NCBI GenBank assembly: GCA_027563935.2
Contig: CM050454.1
Location: forward strand, 52,170,596 to 52,234,595
Reading direction: 5' to 3'
Source of the DNA: Costus lasius
Taxonomy: Eukaryota > Streptophyta > Magnoliopsida > Zingiberales > Costaceae
DNA length: 64,000 nucleotides
Shown: in pieces, positions 21,870 to 33,993 of the stretch
How positions within the stretch are numbered: the first letter of the stretch is position 1
Layout: every line of letters begins with the position of its first letter
Made by a program: the position numbers and the translations under genes
The notes under the pieces: model-generated
What the model was told of the DNA's origin: nothing
The model's input: the letters and a program-made list of their open reading frames with translations, nothing else
Databases searched by the model: none

Positions 21870-23472
21870 ATTATTCATTACGCCTCAAGCCCACCAGAAC
21901 ATCAATAAACTCTACTATGATCAAGCTAAAGACCCTAAACAAGCACTTTTTGGGAGACAACCCAAATTTCAGACTTTTGAGATTCTTAGTTTTAGTTTTT
22001 AATATTCTTAGGATTTCCTAGGAATTTTTACATGATAATTTTTTATTGATGAAAAATCTTCTAATAAGTTGTTTTATTTGTAGGAATTTTTGGAGAATTT
22101 TTATCTGAGAGAAAGGTGATTAACAAGACCATCACGGGTGCAGCTGTGAATCAATCACAGATCATGATTCTTGCGATATCTCCATTGTGAGTATATGTAA
22201 AAGTGATTTAAATGATAAAACATGACGGTATTTGATATTTGAGACTTATTTACTGTGTAAAATGATGATATATATGATGTAATATAGTTTCCGAATTATT
22301 TTGAGTCATGTTTGCCTGTTTTGATATAACTGTACAGGGTTTCACTTACATTTTAAGGGGAACTCTTTTAAAATTTATTCTAAAGTCTATCATACTTAAT
22401 TTTAATACTTGTACATGAGCAACAATTTAAGTCTTGGGTGTTTTCATATATTTAGCTTTTCTTCAAGCTTTATAGGTATGTATTTTGAATGTTTATGATT
22501 GTCGAGGATAATCAAGTTTGTTTTATCATTAATTTTGTACTTAGGAAACTTTTTAAGCATTTGATTTGATGACTTAGGGAATTTCTAAAATTTCATGTGG
22601 ACTTAAATTGTTAAGTAAATTCAATTTTGGTATCGATAAATTATATGTATGCATTGTTATATATTCATGCGACGTGTGCATAGTGTTTTTATACTTAAAA
22701 TTTAATTCATCTATCTTTGTTTGATGGAAAATTTTTATGAATAGGAGACTAGTGATATTTCTTTAAATTGAGATTTGCTCCAACTCCTCTAGTTGAGTAA
22801 TCTAAGGTTATGAGTTATATTATACCATGAGTTGGTATACTTTAAGTCTATTGCGATCAAGTAACAGAGGGAAATCTTAAAAATAAATATTTATCCCTCT
22901 TGCAGAAAGATCGATAATGACTTAAATACCACGCCACTGGCCCGCTTTCTCCATGAATGATTTGAATAAAAAAAAGGGAGAGAGAGAAAGTTGTAGGTAA
23001 AGTGGACAACTTCGCTGACTTTATGATTGAAACAATGAGTTAAATTATACTACTTTGAGGTATACTTTAAACAATATTATGATGCTAACAGGAAAGGGCA
23101 TATAATCGTTTAAAGACCAAATTGCTCTAAAAATTTCTATCTTTAACATCACCAAGATCCTTGAAATAAATTTTTGCCTATTGAGTAATGTGGATTTATT
23201 AAGTTGAGAGTATTTGATACTAAGTACGTGAAGAATGAATATTATGACATGAACTATAAATTTTATCTTTCTTGGATTGTAAGCTCTTGAGAATTTACCT
23301 CTATTATGATTTTTCTTGGAATTACTTGAGTTCTGAAAGATCGACTGCTTGAATTGTAAATTAAGGTCTCTATTAAGGAGAGAACAAATAAGAATCTTCC
23401 TTATCTTTACATTCTCCATACATATCAAAATAATGCTCAAGGACATGCAAAACTTTAAGTTTAGGGTATTTT
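21870..23472 (+). mobile_element. Post-pol 3' part of an old Athila/Tat-like element
   Basis: The block begins with AAGCAC followed by the hairpin TTTGGG-AGACAA-CCCAAA (21949-21966), the worn pol-end marker of this group. It ends at about 23472 with a purine-rich stretch (AAGTTTAGGG, about 23457) directly before an LTR start. No ORF of note remains between them. TA-rich sequence and a short GGGAGAGAGAGAAAG run (about 22977) are all I see. Confidence 0.55.
21949..21966 (+). other. 18-nt pol-end stem-loop, fourth copy
   Basis: TTTGGG-AGACAA-CCCAAA has a 6-bp stem and a 6-nt loop. Compared with CTTGGG/CCCAAG in elements 1-3, the closing pair is changed from C-G to T-A on both sides, so the stem is preserved. 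Confidence 0.7.
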
Positions 23473-23720
23473 GATGTGTTGCATTTGCATCATGTTTTAG
23501 CCTATGTTTTATATGATATTTAGGCTTAATTTCATTATTTTATACCAATTTTTAGTACTCTTACTTCACTTGGTATGGAATCTTTATTTTTCTTGGTTTA
23601 TTGAAAATGCAGGTAAAATGGCATAAAATTGATGGATTTCATGAGTTTTGAAGTCATAGCATGGTTCCCGAAGAGATTGTCATGTCCGTGATTCAAATGG
23701 ACAAAGAGAAATAGTAGAAT
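23473..23720 (+). repeat. Start of an Athila/Tat-like LTR (element E)
   Basis: TGATGTGTTGCATTTGCATC begins at 23473 right after the purine-rich tract. Worn similarity to the first 200 bp of the LTRs of elements 2-4 follows (GGTAAAATGGCA, TTGATGGATTTCATGAG). The right limit is unclear. Confidence 0.5.
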
Positions 23721-25445
23721 AAAATATTAGAAATAATTAAATCGAGCTGACAGAGGGATGGGACTCATCACTATTCCACGTGAATGAAGCCATCCTTCTC
23801 TCTCTCACCCATTTCCCTCTGTTCCGCCCATGAACGAGCCTCTGCCTTATTTCTCCACCCCAAGCTCCTTCTTCCATCACCAAATGAAAGCTCACACTTC
23901 CTCTTCCATTCCGTCTCCTCACCCCCATCTCCCTTGCATTCGGCTACTGCTCCAACGGGATTCGGCGGCTGGGCGACGAGCCTGAAAATCCCTGTGAACA
24001 GATTCTGCACTGCTCCCCTTTTCCCACGTGACTTCATGTGCTGTTGTGGCATGCGACGAGTACCTGTGGCATGCGACGAGTCTTTCCCCCTGATTTTTGG
24101 TTGTTTGTGTGGCCGGAGTTACTATTTTGGCGAACTCCTAAAGTTGTTTCGATGCCTCGATTTACGTAGTTGGGTTGGTTCTTTCGTATTATGATGATCT
24201 CGTGGTATTATTCATTCGCACGTGGATGCGGACTATGTTATACCTGGACACTTCTTTGTACATTTATACGCGTGCATGTGAACAAACCAGGCATATGTAT
24301 TAGATGAACATGGGTTAAATAACGTAAATTTGGTCGGAACCATATAATGAACTAATTCAACATGTTTAGTAATCATAATAAGTGGATTAACATAATACGT
24401 TGACTTATATGATGATTTATCTGTTAGGATCTATTGACTGATTACGTGCTTATCGGTTGGATCTATTTTCTGTATGTCTACTATTTGAGGTAGGGATTCT
24501 ATCTGCTTCCTTGATACAGTGTCAACCGCATGTGTAGTTAGCAGCACCTTCTTATTATTGTTAATATTGTTGATTGCTTTCTGATTCCGTTCTGCTCAGT
24601 CTTTACTCCGTTGACATGATATGTGTGTATGAGCATGGTATGAGTATGAGTATTGCATGCTAGTATGTAGTCGGTATGTGCATATGTATACATATATTGA
24701 GGGCTGGATGTCTAGCGATAGAGATTACAATGTACCTCATATTACTATTTGTTAGATTATGAGATGCCGTGTGATCGTCTCCATATGGGCCTGGTCGACG
24801 GATGGGGTACCAGTGCCAGACCGAGAGAGCTAGTGGATATAGGACTTGAGGTCTCGGATGTGTTATCAACCCGATGATCACTTCGGTGAGATGGGTTGTA
24901 CGAGTATAGGACACTACACTAGTAGATTTTCGATGGACAGTCGTTTCTACTATTTGGGGAGCCATCAATAGGGACCACCACTCTATCATAGAGTTGTGGG
25001 TTTCGGACCATATCTTATTAGCTTCTAGTTTTTATCTATGTGTGTTGACACTTATATTGATGCGTATTTGAGTTTGATTATATGCTATATGGGACATGTA
25101 AAGCTACAGTTATATTTATGGTAAAATTCCTCTATCTAATCATGCACCATAAATTTGGTATATCCCTACTTAGCCTCCAGTTAACCCCATTTGACTTGCC
25201 TCTAGGTTCAGGCACGACTCCATCAAGTTTAGGCGCGGCGCCATATTGTTGCTCAACAATGCTAAGGAGGCTATGGAGGCTTGATCCATGCTAGATTTGT
25301 AGGATGAGATATGATGCTTTGTAATCGATTAAAAAATCTGAATAATAGTTGCAAGTATACTATCTCTATGAGTTTTAAGGTACATAACAATCTAGGATGT
25401 CTTGATAAGAGAGAGTTTTCAATGCCTAAGGTATGATGCCATAGG
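23721..25445. other. Unassigned, probably retrotransposon-derived
   Basis: I recognise no protein. The plus-strand frame 23784-24194 (136 residues) is compositionally plausible but resembles nothing I know. GTGGCATGCGACGAG occurs twice (about 24046 and 24066). 24600-25300 has the look of a worn gypsy LTR, but no ends could be placed. Treated as non-genic. Confidence 0.35.
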
Positions 25446-26502
25446 TGTTAGGGAATACCGGGTGTAATTTAAAATTTTGCAGTCCCAGGACGCAGCGGAA
25501 GAATCATTACACCCGAAACATATTCCTGTCCCAAGGATCCATGCGAGAGAGAAGACACAAGGATGTGTTAGAGATGTACCTCTTTTGCTTGTCTAGATGT
25601 TGAAGCTATGTTGAAGACGCCCAAGTGTTCGCCCTCTACAAGTATCCACGCGTCGACCATCTCAACGTTGCTCCCTTCCACGCTCGGTGCTAGCCTCGGG
25701 AAGAGAATCAAGCCTTATCACTCTCTTCAAAACTTGCGCCACCTCCAAGGTAGAAGCGCCAAGAAGAGATGAGGAAGAGGATGATGTGCCAAGTACTTCT
25801 TTCCTCTTCTTTACATGCGCCACCTTCAAGCAAGATGCGCCTATGGCCAAGGAACGAAGAGGTCTTGTGGCAAGGAGAGCCACCAAGCACTAAGAGTCCT
25901 TGCGCCAAGAAGAGAGGGAGAAGATGAAGAACTTGCGGTTCCAAGGAAGAAGGAGATTGTGCTCCTTGATGAAGAAGGAGAGCTCCAAGCTCTCAAGTTG
26001 TCGCCACCCTAAGCTTCCAATTCTCTCCAAGAGATGTCGCCACCAAGCCCTTCTCCAAGTTACGCCAAGAGGTGAAGAAGGCTTGCGGCTTCAAGGAGGA
26101 AGAAGGGTTGCGCCACCTTCAAGTTGTCACCCTTTGCCCTTGCTCACGCCTCTCTATATGTCTTCACGCCTCCAAGGAGTTAACCTTTTTTTGAGGGGGG
26201 CGACTAGGGTCTTATTTATAAGGGCAAGAGGCGGTTTAGGGAGGGCTAAGATCATGCCAAGTGGGCGGCTAGGATGAAGGAGGTTTGTGGCAAGGAAAGT
26301 CTCCAAGACTTTTCCATAAACCTCATTCAACCTATCCTTATTTGCCCTATAGCCATATCAGCCCAAGAGATGCCTTAAAAGCATGCATTCCATCCTAGGA
26401 AGAAGGGCTAGGCGCCCTTTACTCCATAATGAAGCAAAGGCGCCTCCTTCACCCCATTATGCCCTTAGGCGCCAATGGGGTGAGATTTCTCCCCATTATG
26501 CC
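25446..26502 (-). mobile_element. Solo copia LTR F, left part
   Basis: It begins TGTTAGGGAATACC at 25446 (transcript-strand end GGTATTCCCTAACA) and is cut at 26502 by the Tekay element; it resumes at 36680. Left flank ATAGG (25441-25445) compares with ATAGA after the right end (37820-37824), a 5-bp duplication with one mismatch. There is no PBS to the left and no PPT to the right, so it is solo. It is rich in TGCGCC/GGCGCA words like LTRs B and D. A TATA box (TATAAATA on the minus strand) lies at 26213-26220. Confidence 0.8.
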
Positions 26503-27904
26503 TGTAAAACCCGAGAATTTTGATGTATTAAACCTCGGTATGTGACTCATTTTAATTACCTATAATCAGGCATTTATTAACCTTGATGGTGGGATTTTTG
26601 GCTAAGGGGAAAGTTATTCTCCTGTAGGGCAAAAATAAGTTGCTGTGGAGGAGTCTTGAACCTGAGACCTCTCCTGTGCATGTTGTCCTGGCTACCAGAG
26701 TTCCAGCCCAGTCTTTGTGTTATGTATGTGGGCGCCTACGTATTATGTGAGTATGCAATTACAATTCAGATTTCACTTAAGTGATTTGGCTCCACTTAAG
26801 TTACTTTCGAAATTTGGTCTAACCCTAGCCGCCCCTTACATTCTCCTTCTCCCTCTCGTGGACGACTTTGGCAGCGCCTTCCCCCTTCGCCCAGCTCCTC
26901 TTCCGGTGAGCTTTCCGGCGGCGGCGGCGCTTGGCCTTCCGGTGTGGTGGACGGCGGCGGCGTGTGGAGGTTTCCGGCGGCTCTCTTGCTCACGGTTGGC
27001 TTGCAAGTCATTCCCAAGGCGAGTGGAAACCTTAAGTTACCTCTATTCCGAGTTTATGATCTTTCCTTGACATGTTTCCTTGCTTGGTGATGGAAAACGA
27101 GTAGGTTTATATGTTCCCTTACCATGAAACCGTGAACACCATTTGAAGTTTCGAAAATCAGATTTAGGGGCTCTAATCATAGGGCTTTTCGTTCTTTACT
27201 TGACTAGATGTCTTAGGAGGATGAATTATCATGATTTGGATCTTCAATTTGATTGTATAATGTAGTCATGAAAAACCCTAGAGTATGACATGCGCCCATG
27301 CCCTAAATTGATGAAATTTCATGCTAACTTTTGGGGAAAACTTAGGATTCATGAAATTAGAAGTATAAGGGAATTTATCATGAATTTTATACTATTTTTG
27401 GAGCCTTAATTCATGCTGGCCGAAATTTGCCCTAGGGGTATTTTGGTCAATGTTCAGTTAACTTTTGGGGCAAAGATGTTATTCATGTAATTGAGTTCAT
27501 ATGGTACTTAAATATGATTTTTGCTTAATTTTAGGAATTTTCTATGCATAGTTATATGTGTAATCGTTCTCTTGAAATTAAGTGATGATAAATGTGTGCA
27601 ATGCTTGTAATTAATCTGCTTGGGTGGAAGTTCTGTTTGATAACCTAGAATGTAGATGTTACAATCTAATTGCATGAAATCTAGGATTAACACATTATAC
27701 CTGCGTGGGAACATTGGTTGAGAACTTAGCATGGTATCTTCCTAACCTAATTGCATGAAACTTAAGGACTACCCTGTCTATGCTGTTTAATTAATTGTGA
27801 GTGGTGAATTCGATAAGTTAGATATCCGGGTATTAGTCTTTTGCTATATGTGTGCGGTGTAAATCATATCCATTATGTGTGACCCTGGAGATATTGTGAA
27901 GTGG

Positions 27905-28172
27905 GGCAAAGTGCCACGCCCTAGTCAGGCGGGGGCCACCGCTTGATCTTCCTTCACAGATGTGATTAGTTTAGCATAAGAGAGACAAAGTGCCACGCTA
28001 CTGGTAAGCGAGGGCCACCTCTTGAACTCTCTGACTGCTGTGAGACCAATGTGGGGAAACAAAGTGCCACGCCGTGACTTGGCGGGGGCCACCTCTTGAT
28101 TTACCACATTGTCTGAGTGGGTAGGTGGAGATCAGCGTGCCACGTCTTAGCTAGACGGGGGCCACCTCCTGA
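27905..28172 (+). repeat. Four-fold repeat with covarying hairpins, 5' LTR
   Basis: Four units of about 75 bp share GTGCCACG(C/T)n...n(G/A)(G/A)C-(G)nGGGGGCCACC. The arms facing each other in each unit are GCC/GGC, GCT/AGC, GCC/GGC and GTC/GAC, so every change in one arm is matched in the other. The same block is present at 35396-35663 in the 3' LTR. Confidence 0.8.
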
Positions 28173-28291
28173 TTTCTCCCCTACTGTTTGGCATGCATGC
28201 ATTCTCTGAGCCCTGACGAGGGAAGGGTCGGACCTTTGTGGTCATTTCGTTCTGTTCTGGATTTGGATATGTTAGGATGGGATGTGCATCC

Positions 28292-28347
28292 ACGTATGTG
28301 TTCTGTTTTGCCATATGATACGTATGTGTTCTGTTTTGCCATATGAT
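28292..28347 (+). repeat. 28-bp direct repeat, two copies
   Basis: Unit ACGTATGTGTTCTGTTTTGC plus CATATGAT. There are two copies here and three in the 3' LTR (35783-35866), which accounts exactly for the 28-bp length difference between the LTRs. Confidence 0.9.
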
Positions 28348-29157
28348 ATGTAAGTTTCTATTTGGTTTTGTTGTATTATGATTAGATTACGCCATGTGGA
28401 TTATCTTGTAAGTTTGTAGTCTTATCTGTATTTGATTTGATATTTGATAATCGCATTTGGTAAATGTTTTGAAAAACCTTGTATGCTATTTTTGAATGTA
28501 TTAATGGAGGGGTTCCATAAGGTTCTCACTTGCAGAGCTGTTAGCTCACCCCCTCTAAAATCTACAGGTGAGGGACGGTGATTGATACGGCGTTATGCAC
28601 CTTTGAGATATACTGAGTAGCTTGATGAAGCTTTGGTTTTGTGATATGGATCTTGTAAACAATTTTGGTATTTGAATACTTGTGTCTTGATTTTGTTATC
28701 TGGGGCCTGCGTGCCTGTATCAGTTGTATTTTGCTTTGGATGATGAACGATGTATTTTGGTTACATGTGAGGGCTTAGGCCCATTTTGTTACAAGATTTC
28801 GTTTGTGGCATTTTCAGCGTTTTGATAAGATTTTATGTTTAGTCTGTTCTGTGGTATGCGATTTTGCCTCCGTATATGTATAGTACGGAGTTGTGATCTG
28901 ATTCGCTTATGTTCAGTATTTATAAGTTGAAATTACTTGTTGTTATGAATCAGTACAGCATGTACATGTATGGGAACTTTCCCCGAACCTGGTATGTACG
29001 TATACATGCTGCCGGATTTTTGTATAAGTTTTCAGGTCTTTTATTCCCTAGCTTTGTTCGTAGTATGATCTTGGCTTTCTTTTGCCTTTTCTCTCGTGAC
29101 GTTCCTCGTGTGATTTCCGCGTGAAATTCGGGGTTAAGTATCGAGGGGCGTTACATA

Positions 29158-29168
29158 TGGTATCAGAG
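29158..29168 (+). other. Primer-binding site for tRNA-iMet, Tekay element
   Basis: TGGTATCAGAG lies two bases after the LTR end. Confidence 0.95.
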
Positions 29169-29349
29169 GAGTTTCTAGCGAGTATTAGATCTGGGTATTA
29201 AAACATTGTTTGTGTATTGCATAGAATCAGATCTGGGTGGTAAAACATTGTTTGTGTATTGCATAGAAATAAACCCAGTAAGGAATTGGTTGCTAGTAAG
29301 ATAAGGAAATTATTGTTTATCTTGTCTTGCAAGGTGCAGGAAGGTGAGA

Positions 29350-30270
29350 ATGGTTCGACCCAGGGGTAATGCTGATGATCAGATGGCTGGCTTTATGAGG
29401 GCTTTAGAGTCTATGAGTAGTATGATTCAACAACAGGGTGCCCTCATCCAGCAGCAGGCTCAGGCTATGCAAGAACAGCAACAGATGATGAGGGAACAGC
29501 GTGAGCAGCATCATGAGTTTCAGCAGCAACTCCTGCAGCAGAACCGCGATCAGCAACAAGAATTTCACCAGCAGATGCAGCAGCAGATGCAGTCCCAGTC
29601 TCATTCCCAGCCACAGTCGGCTGAGAAGGAGAATGTGAGGAGTTCTCAGGAGAATGGGCATAAGAGGTATGCACAACTGGTGAAGGAATTTCAGCGTATG
29701 AACCCTCCAGCTTTTTATGGGAGCCCAGGGCCTAGAGCAGCTGAGGACTGGCTTGCTGACTTAGATAAGATTTTTGCGGTGATGCGATGTAGCGAAGAAG
29801 ATAAACTGTGCCTGTCAGTATATATGCTGAAGGGGAATGCTGAGATATGGTGGAAAGGAGTTGAGAGGCTAGCAACTGAAAAAGGGGATAATGTAGACTG
29901 GGTTTACTTCATGAGGAAATTTAATGACAAGTACTTTCCACCTAGCATGAATGAAGAGAAGGAGGTGGAGTTTATCCACCTGGTGCAGGGTGACCTTTCT
30001 GTGGCTCAATATGATATCATGTTCACCCAGTTGTCCAAGTATGCTCCCCATTTGGTCAGCACTGAGGAACTAAGGGCCAGGAAGTTTCAGAGGGGTTTGA
30101 GAAAAGATATCAGAGATCGGATTGTGGCATTACATCTAGAGACCTATGCTGAGGTTTTAGAGAGGGCTCTCATAGTGGAGAGGTCAATTTCTGAGCAGGC
30201 AGTGGTGATTGCCCCAACCCCTGTTGTGGAGACTGCTGCTCCAGTTCCCCAAAATCATGAAAAGAAATAA
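29350..30270 (+). CDS. gag: Gag (matrix/capsid part) of the Tekay element
   Basis: The frame of 306 residues starts at the ATG at 29350; a GTG two codons earlier is not needed. Residues about 20-90 are extremely Gln-rich with a heptad-like pattern, probably a coiled coil. The retrotransposon gag capsid region follows at about 115-245 (NPPAFYG, AEDWLADLDKIF, NAEIWW, FNDKYFPPS, LSVAQYDIMFTQLSKYAP). The frame stops at TAA (30268-30270) just before the zinc knuckles, which continue in the same frame. Normally gag with its nucleocapsid is one piece, so here capsid would be made without nucleocapsid unless the stop is read through. Gag forms the cytoplasmic particle that packages the element RNA. 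Confidence 0.9.
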   Translation: MVRPRGNADDQMAGFMRALESMSSMIQQQGALIQQQAQAMQEQQQMMREQREQHHEFQQQLLQQNRDQQQEFHQQMQQQMQSQSHSQPQSAEKENVRSSQENGHKRYAQLVKEFQRMNPPAFYGSPGPRAAEDWLADLDKIFAVMRCSEEDKLCLSVYMLKGNAEIWWKGVERLATEKGDNVDWVYFMRKFNDKYFPPSMNEEKEVEFIHLVQGDLSVAQYDIMFTQLSKYAPHLVSTEELRARKFQRGLRKDIRDRIVALHLETYAEVLERALIVERSISEQAVVIAPTPVVETAAPVPQNHEKK

Positions 30271-33200
30271 TATAAGCACAAGGATAAGAAAGGTCGGCAT
30301 TATCCCTATCAGAAGAATTTTAAATCTGCCCGAGGTGATACCGTGGAAGGCAGAAAGTGCTATCATTGTGGAAGCAGTGGTCACGAGATCAAGGACTGCT
30401 ATAAGAAGTCAGGGGCTTGTTTCAGGTGTGGTAAGGCCGGACACCGTATCAAAGACTGCCCACAGCTGAAGTCTTCATCTCAGGGTACTGATAAGCCCAC
30501 AGTGCAGACTCGAGTATATGCTATTGCTGAGAAGGACGCTAGGGCTTCCAAGTCAGTCGTGGAAGGTACTCTTTTTGTTTTCGATCAGTTAGCACGTGTT
30601 TTATTTGATCCTGGTGCCAATCTCTCTTTCGTATCAGTTCATTTTGTTCGTTATTTTCCTGTGGCACCTGAGACTCTTGATTGTGCTATATCTGTCTGCA
30701 CCCCTATGGGTGATTCTCTGGTAACAGATGTGCTTTATCCTGATTGCATGCTTAGGATAGAGGAATATGACTTGTTTGTTGATTTGATATTGCTTGACAT
30801 GCTTGACTATGATGTGATATTGGGGATGGACTGGTTGTCCTCTTACCATGCCACCCTAGATTGTTTTGAAAAGTTGGTGACTCTGAATTTGAGTGATGGT
30901 CATCAATTGCATATCAAAGGTTTGATTGCAGATCAGGGATTACATGTGATCTCTTTCCTGCATGCTCAAAGGTTATTGGCTGGCGGCTGTAAAGGCTACT
31001 TGGCACATGTAAAGGTTCAGGATGAACCTGTGTCTGATTTGGCGTATATACCTGTGGTGAATGAATTCCCAGATGTATTTTCTGATGAGTTATCTGGTTT
31101 ACCACCTGACCGGGAAGTGGAATTCAGTATTGACTTGATGCCTGGCACTGCCCCAATCTCTAAAGCCCCGTACCGCATGGCCACCTCTGAATTGACTGAG
31201 TTAAAGAAACAGCTGGAAGAATTGCTAGAAAAAGGGTACATCAGGCCTAGCGCGTCTCCTTGGGGAGCGCCTGTGTTGTTTGTAAAGAAGAAGGACGGAT
31301 CACTGAGAATGTGCATCGATTACCGTCAGCTGAACCAGGTAACAATTAAGAACAAGTACCCTCTGCCCCGTATTGATGATCTCTTCGATCAGTTACAGGG
31401 CGCTACTGTCTTCTCCAAGATTGACTTAAGGTCTGGGTATTATCAGCTGAAGGTCAGAGAGGAGGATGTGGTTAAGACAGCATTCAGGACAAGGTATGGG
31501 CATTATGAATTTTTAGTTATGCCTTTTGGACTAACGAATGCCCCTGCTGTCTTTATGGATCTTATGAATAGGGTGTTTCACCATCTCCTGGATAAATGCG
31601 TGGTTGTGTTTATCGATGACATTTTGGTTTACTCGCGGAGTGCTCAAGATCACGCACAGGACTTACGCAGGGTGATGGAAGTTCTGAGAAGTAAAAGGTT
31701 GTATGCCAAGGCTAGTAAATGCGAGTTCTGGTTGGAGAAGATTAACTTTTTGGGACATGTGATATCTGGACAGGGTGTGTCTGTGGATCCAGCTAAGGTA
31801 GAGGCTATTATTAGCTGGGGAAGACCAACAAATACATTTGAGATTCGAAGTTTCTTGGGCTTAGCAGGTTACTACCGCAGATTTGTTGAAGGGTTTTCCA
31901 AGCTGGCGGGCCCTTTAACAAAGTTGACCAGGAAGAATGTCGATTTCATCTGGGATGGCAAGTGTGAGGAAAGTTTCCTCGAGCTGAAGAAGCGTTTGAC
32001 TAGTGCACCGATTCTCACCATACCTAGTGGCGGTGAAGGTTTCACTGTGTACACGGACGCCTCTGGCAAAGGTTTGGGCTGTGTACTCATGCAGCATGGT
32101 AAGGTGGTTGCCTATGCTTCCAGGCAGTTAAAAGAATACGAGTCCAACTACCCTACCCATGACTTGGAGTTGGCTGCAGTGGTGTTTGCATTGAAGATTT
32201 GGCGTCATTATCTGCTGGGTCAGACTTTTGATTTGTACACCGACCATCAGAGCCTCAAATACATATTTACCCAGAAAGAACTCAACATGCGGCAGCGGCG
32301 GTGGATGGAACTGATCAAAGATTATGATTTTACTATTCACTATCAGGAGGGTAAGGCAAATGTGGTTGCAGACGCATTGAGCAGGCGGCCTGTGACCTCT
32401 ATGGCTGCACTTCTTGTGCAGGAGTGGCGCTTGCTTGATGAGTTTAGTAGACTTCGATTGGATGTGACACCTCGTGGTAATAAGTGTTTTGTTGCTGCAC
32501 TTAGAGTTGAGTCTGATATTTTGCAAAAGTTGAGCAAAGCACAGTTGGATGATCCTGAAATTTTGAAATGGAAAGAAAAACTGGAGATGGGATTGATTGA
32601 GGATTTCAGCCTATCCACAGATGGTTTGCTTAGGTTCCATGGAAGGGTTTGTGTCCCTGAGGACCCTAAGTTGAGACAGGAGATTTTAGCTGAAGGCCAC
32701 AGTTCTAAGTATTCTATTCACCCTGGTAGTACCAGAATGTATCAGGACCTGAAGAAAAGTTTCTGGTGGCAAGGGATGAAAAATGATGTGGCGCAGTATG
32801 TGGCTAGATGTTTGACATGCCAGACGGTTAAAGCCGAGCATCAGAGACCGGGTGGATCCCTCCAACCACTTCAGATTCCTCTGTGGAAGTGGGAAAATAT
32901 CAGCATGGACTTTGTCTGTGGATTACCCCGGACCAGAAATGGGCATGATGCTATTTGGGTTATAGTGGACAGACTTACTAAGTCCGCCCACTTTTTGCCT
33001 ATCAAGATGACTTATCCTTTGGAGAGGCTTGCCAGGTTGTACATTGACGAGATTGTGAGATTGCATGGTGTTCCGGTGGATATTGTATCTGACCGCGATT
33101 CCAGGTTCTTATCTCGGTTTTGGAAGAAGCTTCAGGAAGATTTGGGCACCAAGCTCAGTTTTAGCACTGCATATCACCCGCAGTCTGATGGGCAGACTGA

Positions 33201-33963
33201 GAGGACCATACAGACATTGGAGGACTTGCTGAGATCTTACATCATTGATTGGCATGGTGAGTGGGACAGAGACTTAGCCCTGATTGAGTTTACCTACAAC
33301 AATAGTTACCACTCTAGTATCCAGATGGCCCCGTACGAGGCATTGTACGGAAGAAGATGCAGAACTCCCTTGAGTTGGGAGGAGGTAGGTGATAGAACCT
33401 TGCTCCAGTCTGATGCTGTGCAGGAAGCCACAGATAAGGTAAAGATTATTCAAGAAAAACTAAAGGCTGCACAGGATAGGCAGAAAAGCTATGCTGATGT
33501 GAGAAGGAGACCTCTGGAATTCATGGTGGGAGAACATGTATTTGTTAAGGTTTCTCCTACAAAAGGTGTGATGCGATTTGGAAAGAAAGGGAAATTAAGC
33601 CCTAGATATGTGGGTCCGTTTGATATCATCGAGAGGGTTGGACCGGTTGCTTACCGATTAGCCTTACCGCCATCCTTGGAGCATCTGCACAGTGTGTTTC
33701 ACGTATCCGTGCTTAGGAAGTATTGTCATGACCCGTCACATATCTTGGATTCAACACCTTTGCAAATTGATGAAAATCTGACTTATGTGGAAAGGCCACT
33801 TAAGATTGTGGATAGAAAAGAGAGAGTCCTTCGAAACAAGGTGATACCTCTAGTGAAAGTTATTTGGGGAAATCAGTCCGTGGAAGAAGCTACTTGGGAG
33901 TTGGAAACCGATATGAGAAAGGATTACCCACATTTGTTTGAATCTGCTCCCGATTTGCTTTAG
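30271..33963 (+). CDS. pol: Nucleocapsid and Pol with chromodomain, in frame with gag
   Basis: The open frame directly continues gag after its stop codon; there is no own ATG near its start. Numbering from 30343, two CCHC knuckles come first ([28 protein letters not shown]). Then come the aspartic protease ([10 protein letters not shown] about 89), reverse transcriptase (YRQLN about 327; FIDD about 422-425), RNase H ([10 protein letters not shown] about 569) and the integrase zinc-binding region (about 790-830). The DDE core follows with D about 856 (SMDF), D about 916 (SDRDSRF) and E about 953. A chromodomain closes it (about 1146-1206, with [14 protein letters not shown]). It ends at TAG (33961-33963), 30 bp before the 3' LTR. 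The chromodomain type and order place it in the chromovirus Tekay/Del group; such integrases target heterochromatin. No further stop or frameshift is seen. Confidence 0.93.
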   Translation, partial: YKHKDKKGRHYPYQKNFKSARGDTVEGRKCYHCGSSGHEIKDCYKKSGACFRCGKAGHRIKDCPQLKSSSQGTDKPTVQTRVYAIAEKDARASKSVVEGTLFVFDQLARVLFDPGANLSFVSVHFVRYFPVAPETLDCAISVCTPMGDSLVTDVLYPDCMLRIEEYDLFVDLILLDMLDYDVILGMDWLSSYHATLDCFEKLVTLNLSDGHQLHIKGLIADQGLHVISFLHAQRLLAGGCKGYLAHVKVQDEPVSDLAYIPVVNEFPDVFSDELSGLPPDREVEFSIDLMPGTAPISKAPYRMATSELTELKKQLEELLEKGYIRPSASPWGAPVLFVKKKDGSLRMCIDYRQLNQVTIKNKYPLPRIDDLFDQLQGATVFSKIDLRSGYYQLKVREEDVVKTAFRTRYGHYEFLVMPFGLTNAPAVFMDLMNRVFHHLLDKCVVVFIDDILVYSRSAQDHAQDLRRVMEVLRSKRLYAKASKCEFWLEKINFLGHVISGQGVSVDPAKVEAIISWGRPTNTFEIRSFLGLAGYYRRFVEGFSKLAGPLTKLTRKNVDFIWDGKCEESFLELKKRLTSAPILTIPSGGEGFTVYTDASGKGLGCVLMQHGKVVAYASRQLKEYESNYPTHDLELAAVVFALKIWRHYLLGQTFDLYTDHQSLKYIFTQKELNMRQRRWMELIKDYDFTIHYQEGKANVVADALSRRPVTSMAALLVQEWRLLDEFSRLRLDVTPRGNKCFVAALRVESDILQKLSKAQLDDPEILKWKEKLEMGLIEDFSLSTDGLLRFHGRVCVPEDPKLRQEILAEGHSSKYSIHPGSTRMYQDLKKSFWWQGMKNDVAQYVARCLTCQTVKAEHQRPGGSLQPLQIPLWKWENISMDFVCGLPRTRNGHDAIWVIVDRLTKSAHFLPIKMTYPLERLARLYIDEIVRLHGVPVDIVSDRDSRFLSRFWKKLQEDLGTKLSFSTAYHPQSDGQTERTIQTLEDLLRSYIIDWHGEWDRDLALIEFTYNNSYHSSIQMAPYEALYGRRCRTPLSWEEVGDRTLLQSDAVQEATDKVKIIQEKLKAAQDRQKSYADVRRRPLEFMVGEHVFVKVSPTKGVMRFGKKGKLSPRYVGPFDIIERVGPVAYRLALPPSLEHLHSVFHVSVLRKYCHDPSHILDSTPLQIDENLTYVERPLKIVDRKERVLRNKVIPLVKVIWGNQSVEEATWELETDMRKDYPHLFESAPDLL

Positions 33964-33980
33964 AGGACTAAAGCCTTTTT

Positions 33981-33993
33981 AAGGAGGAGAGGA
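33981..33993 (+). other. Polypurine tract of the Tekay element
   Basis: AAGGAGGAGAGGA lies immediately before the 3' LTR start TGTAAAACC. It is the primer for plus-strand synthesis. Confidence 0.9.

Larger units (their letters stand above)
26503..29155 (+). repeat. 5' LTR of the Tekay element
   Basis: It runs from TGTAAAACCC to GGGGCGTTACA. It contains a GC-rich block with GGCGGCGGCGGCG (about 26930), a four-fold repeat (27905-28172) and a 28-bp direct repeat in two copies (28292-28347). The small open frames in it (for example 117 residues from 26717) recur identically in the 3' LTR and are taken as fortuitous. Confidence 0.95.

Noticed and set aside
23784..24194. Frame of 136 residues as a host protein
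   Set aside because: No recognised domain, no clear gene context, and it lies next to LTR-like sequence; left unassigned.
26717..27070. Open frame of 117 residues in the Tekay LTR, repeated at 34208-34561
   Set aside because: The two copies are identical only because the LTRs are. The frame has no recognisable domain and a composition set by GC-rich repeats.
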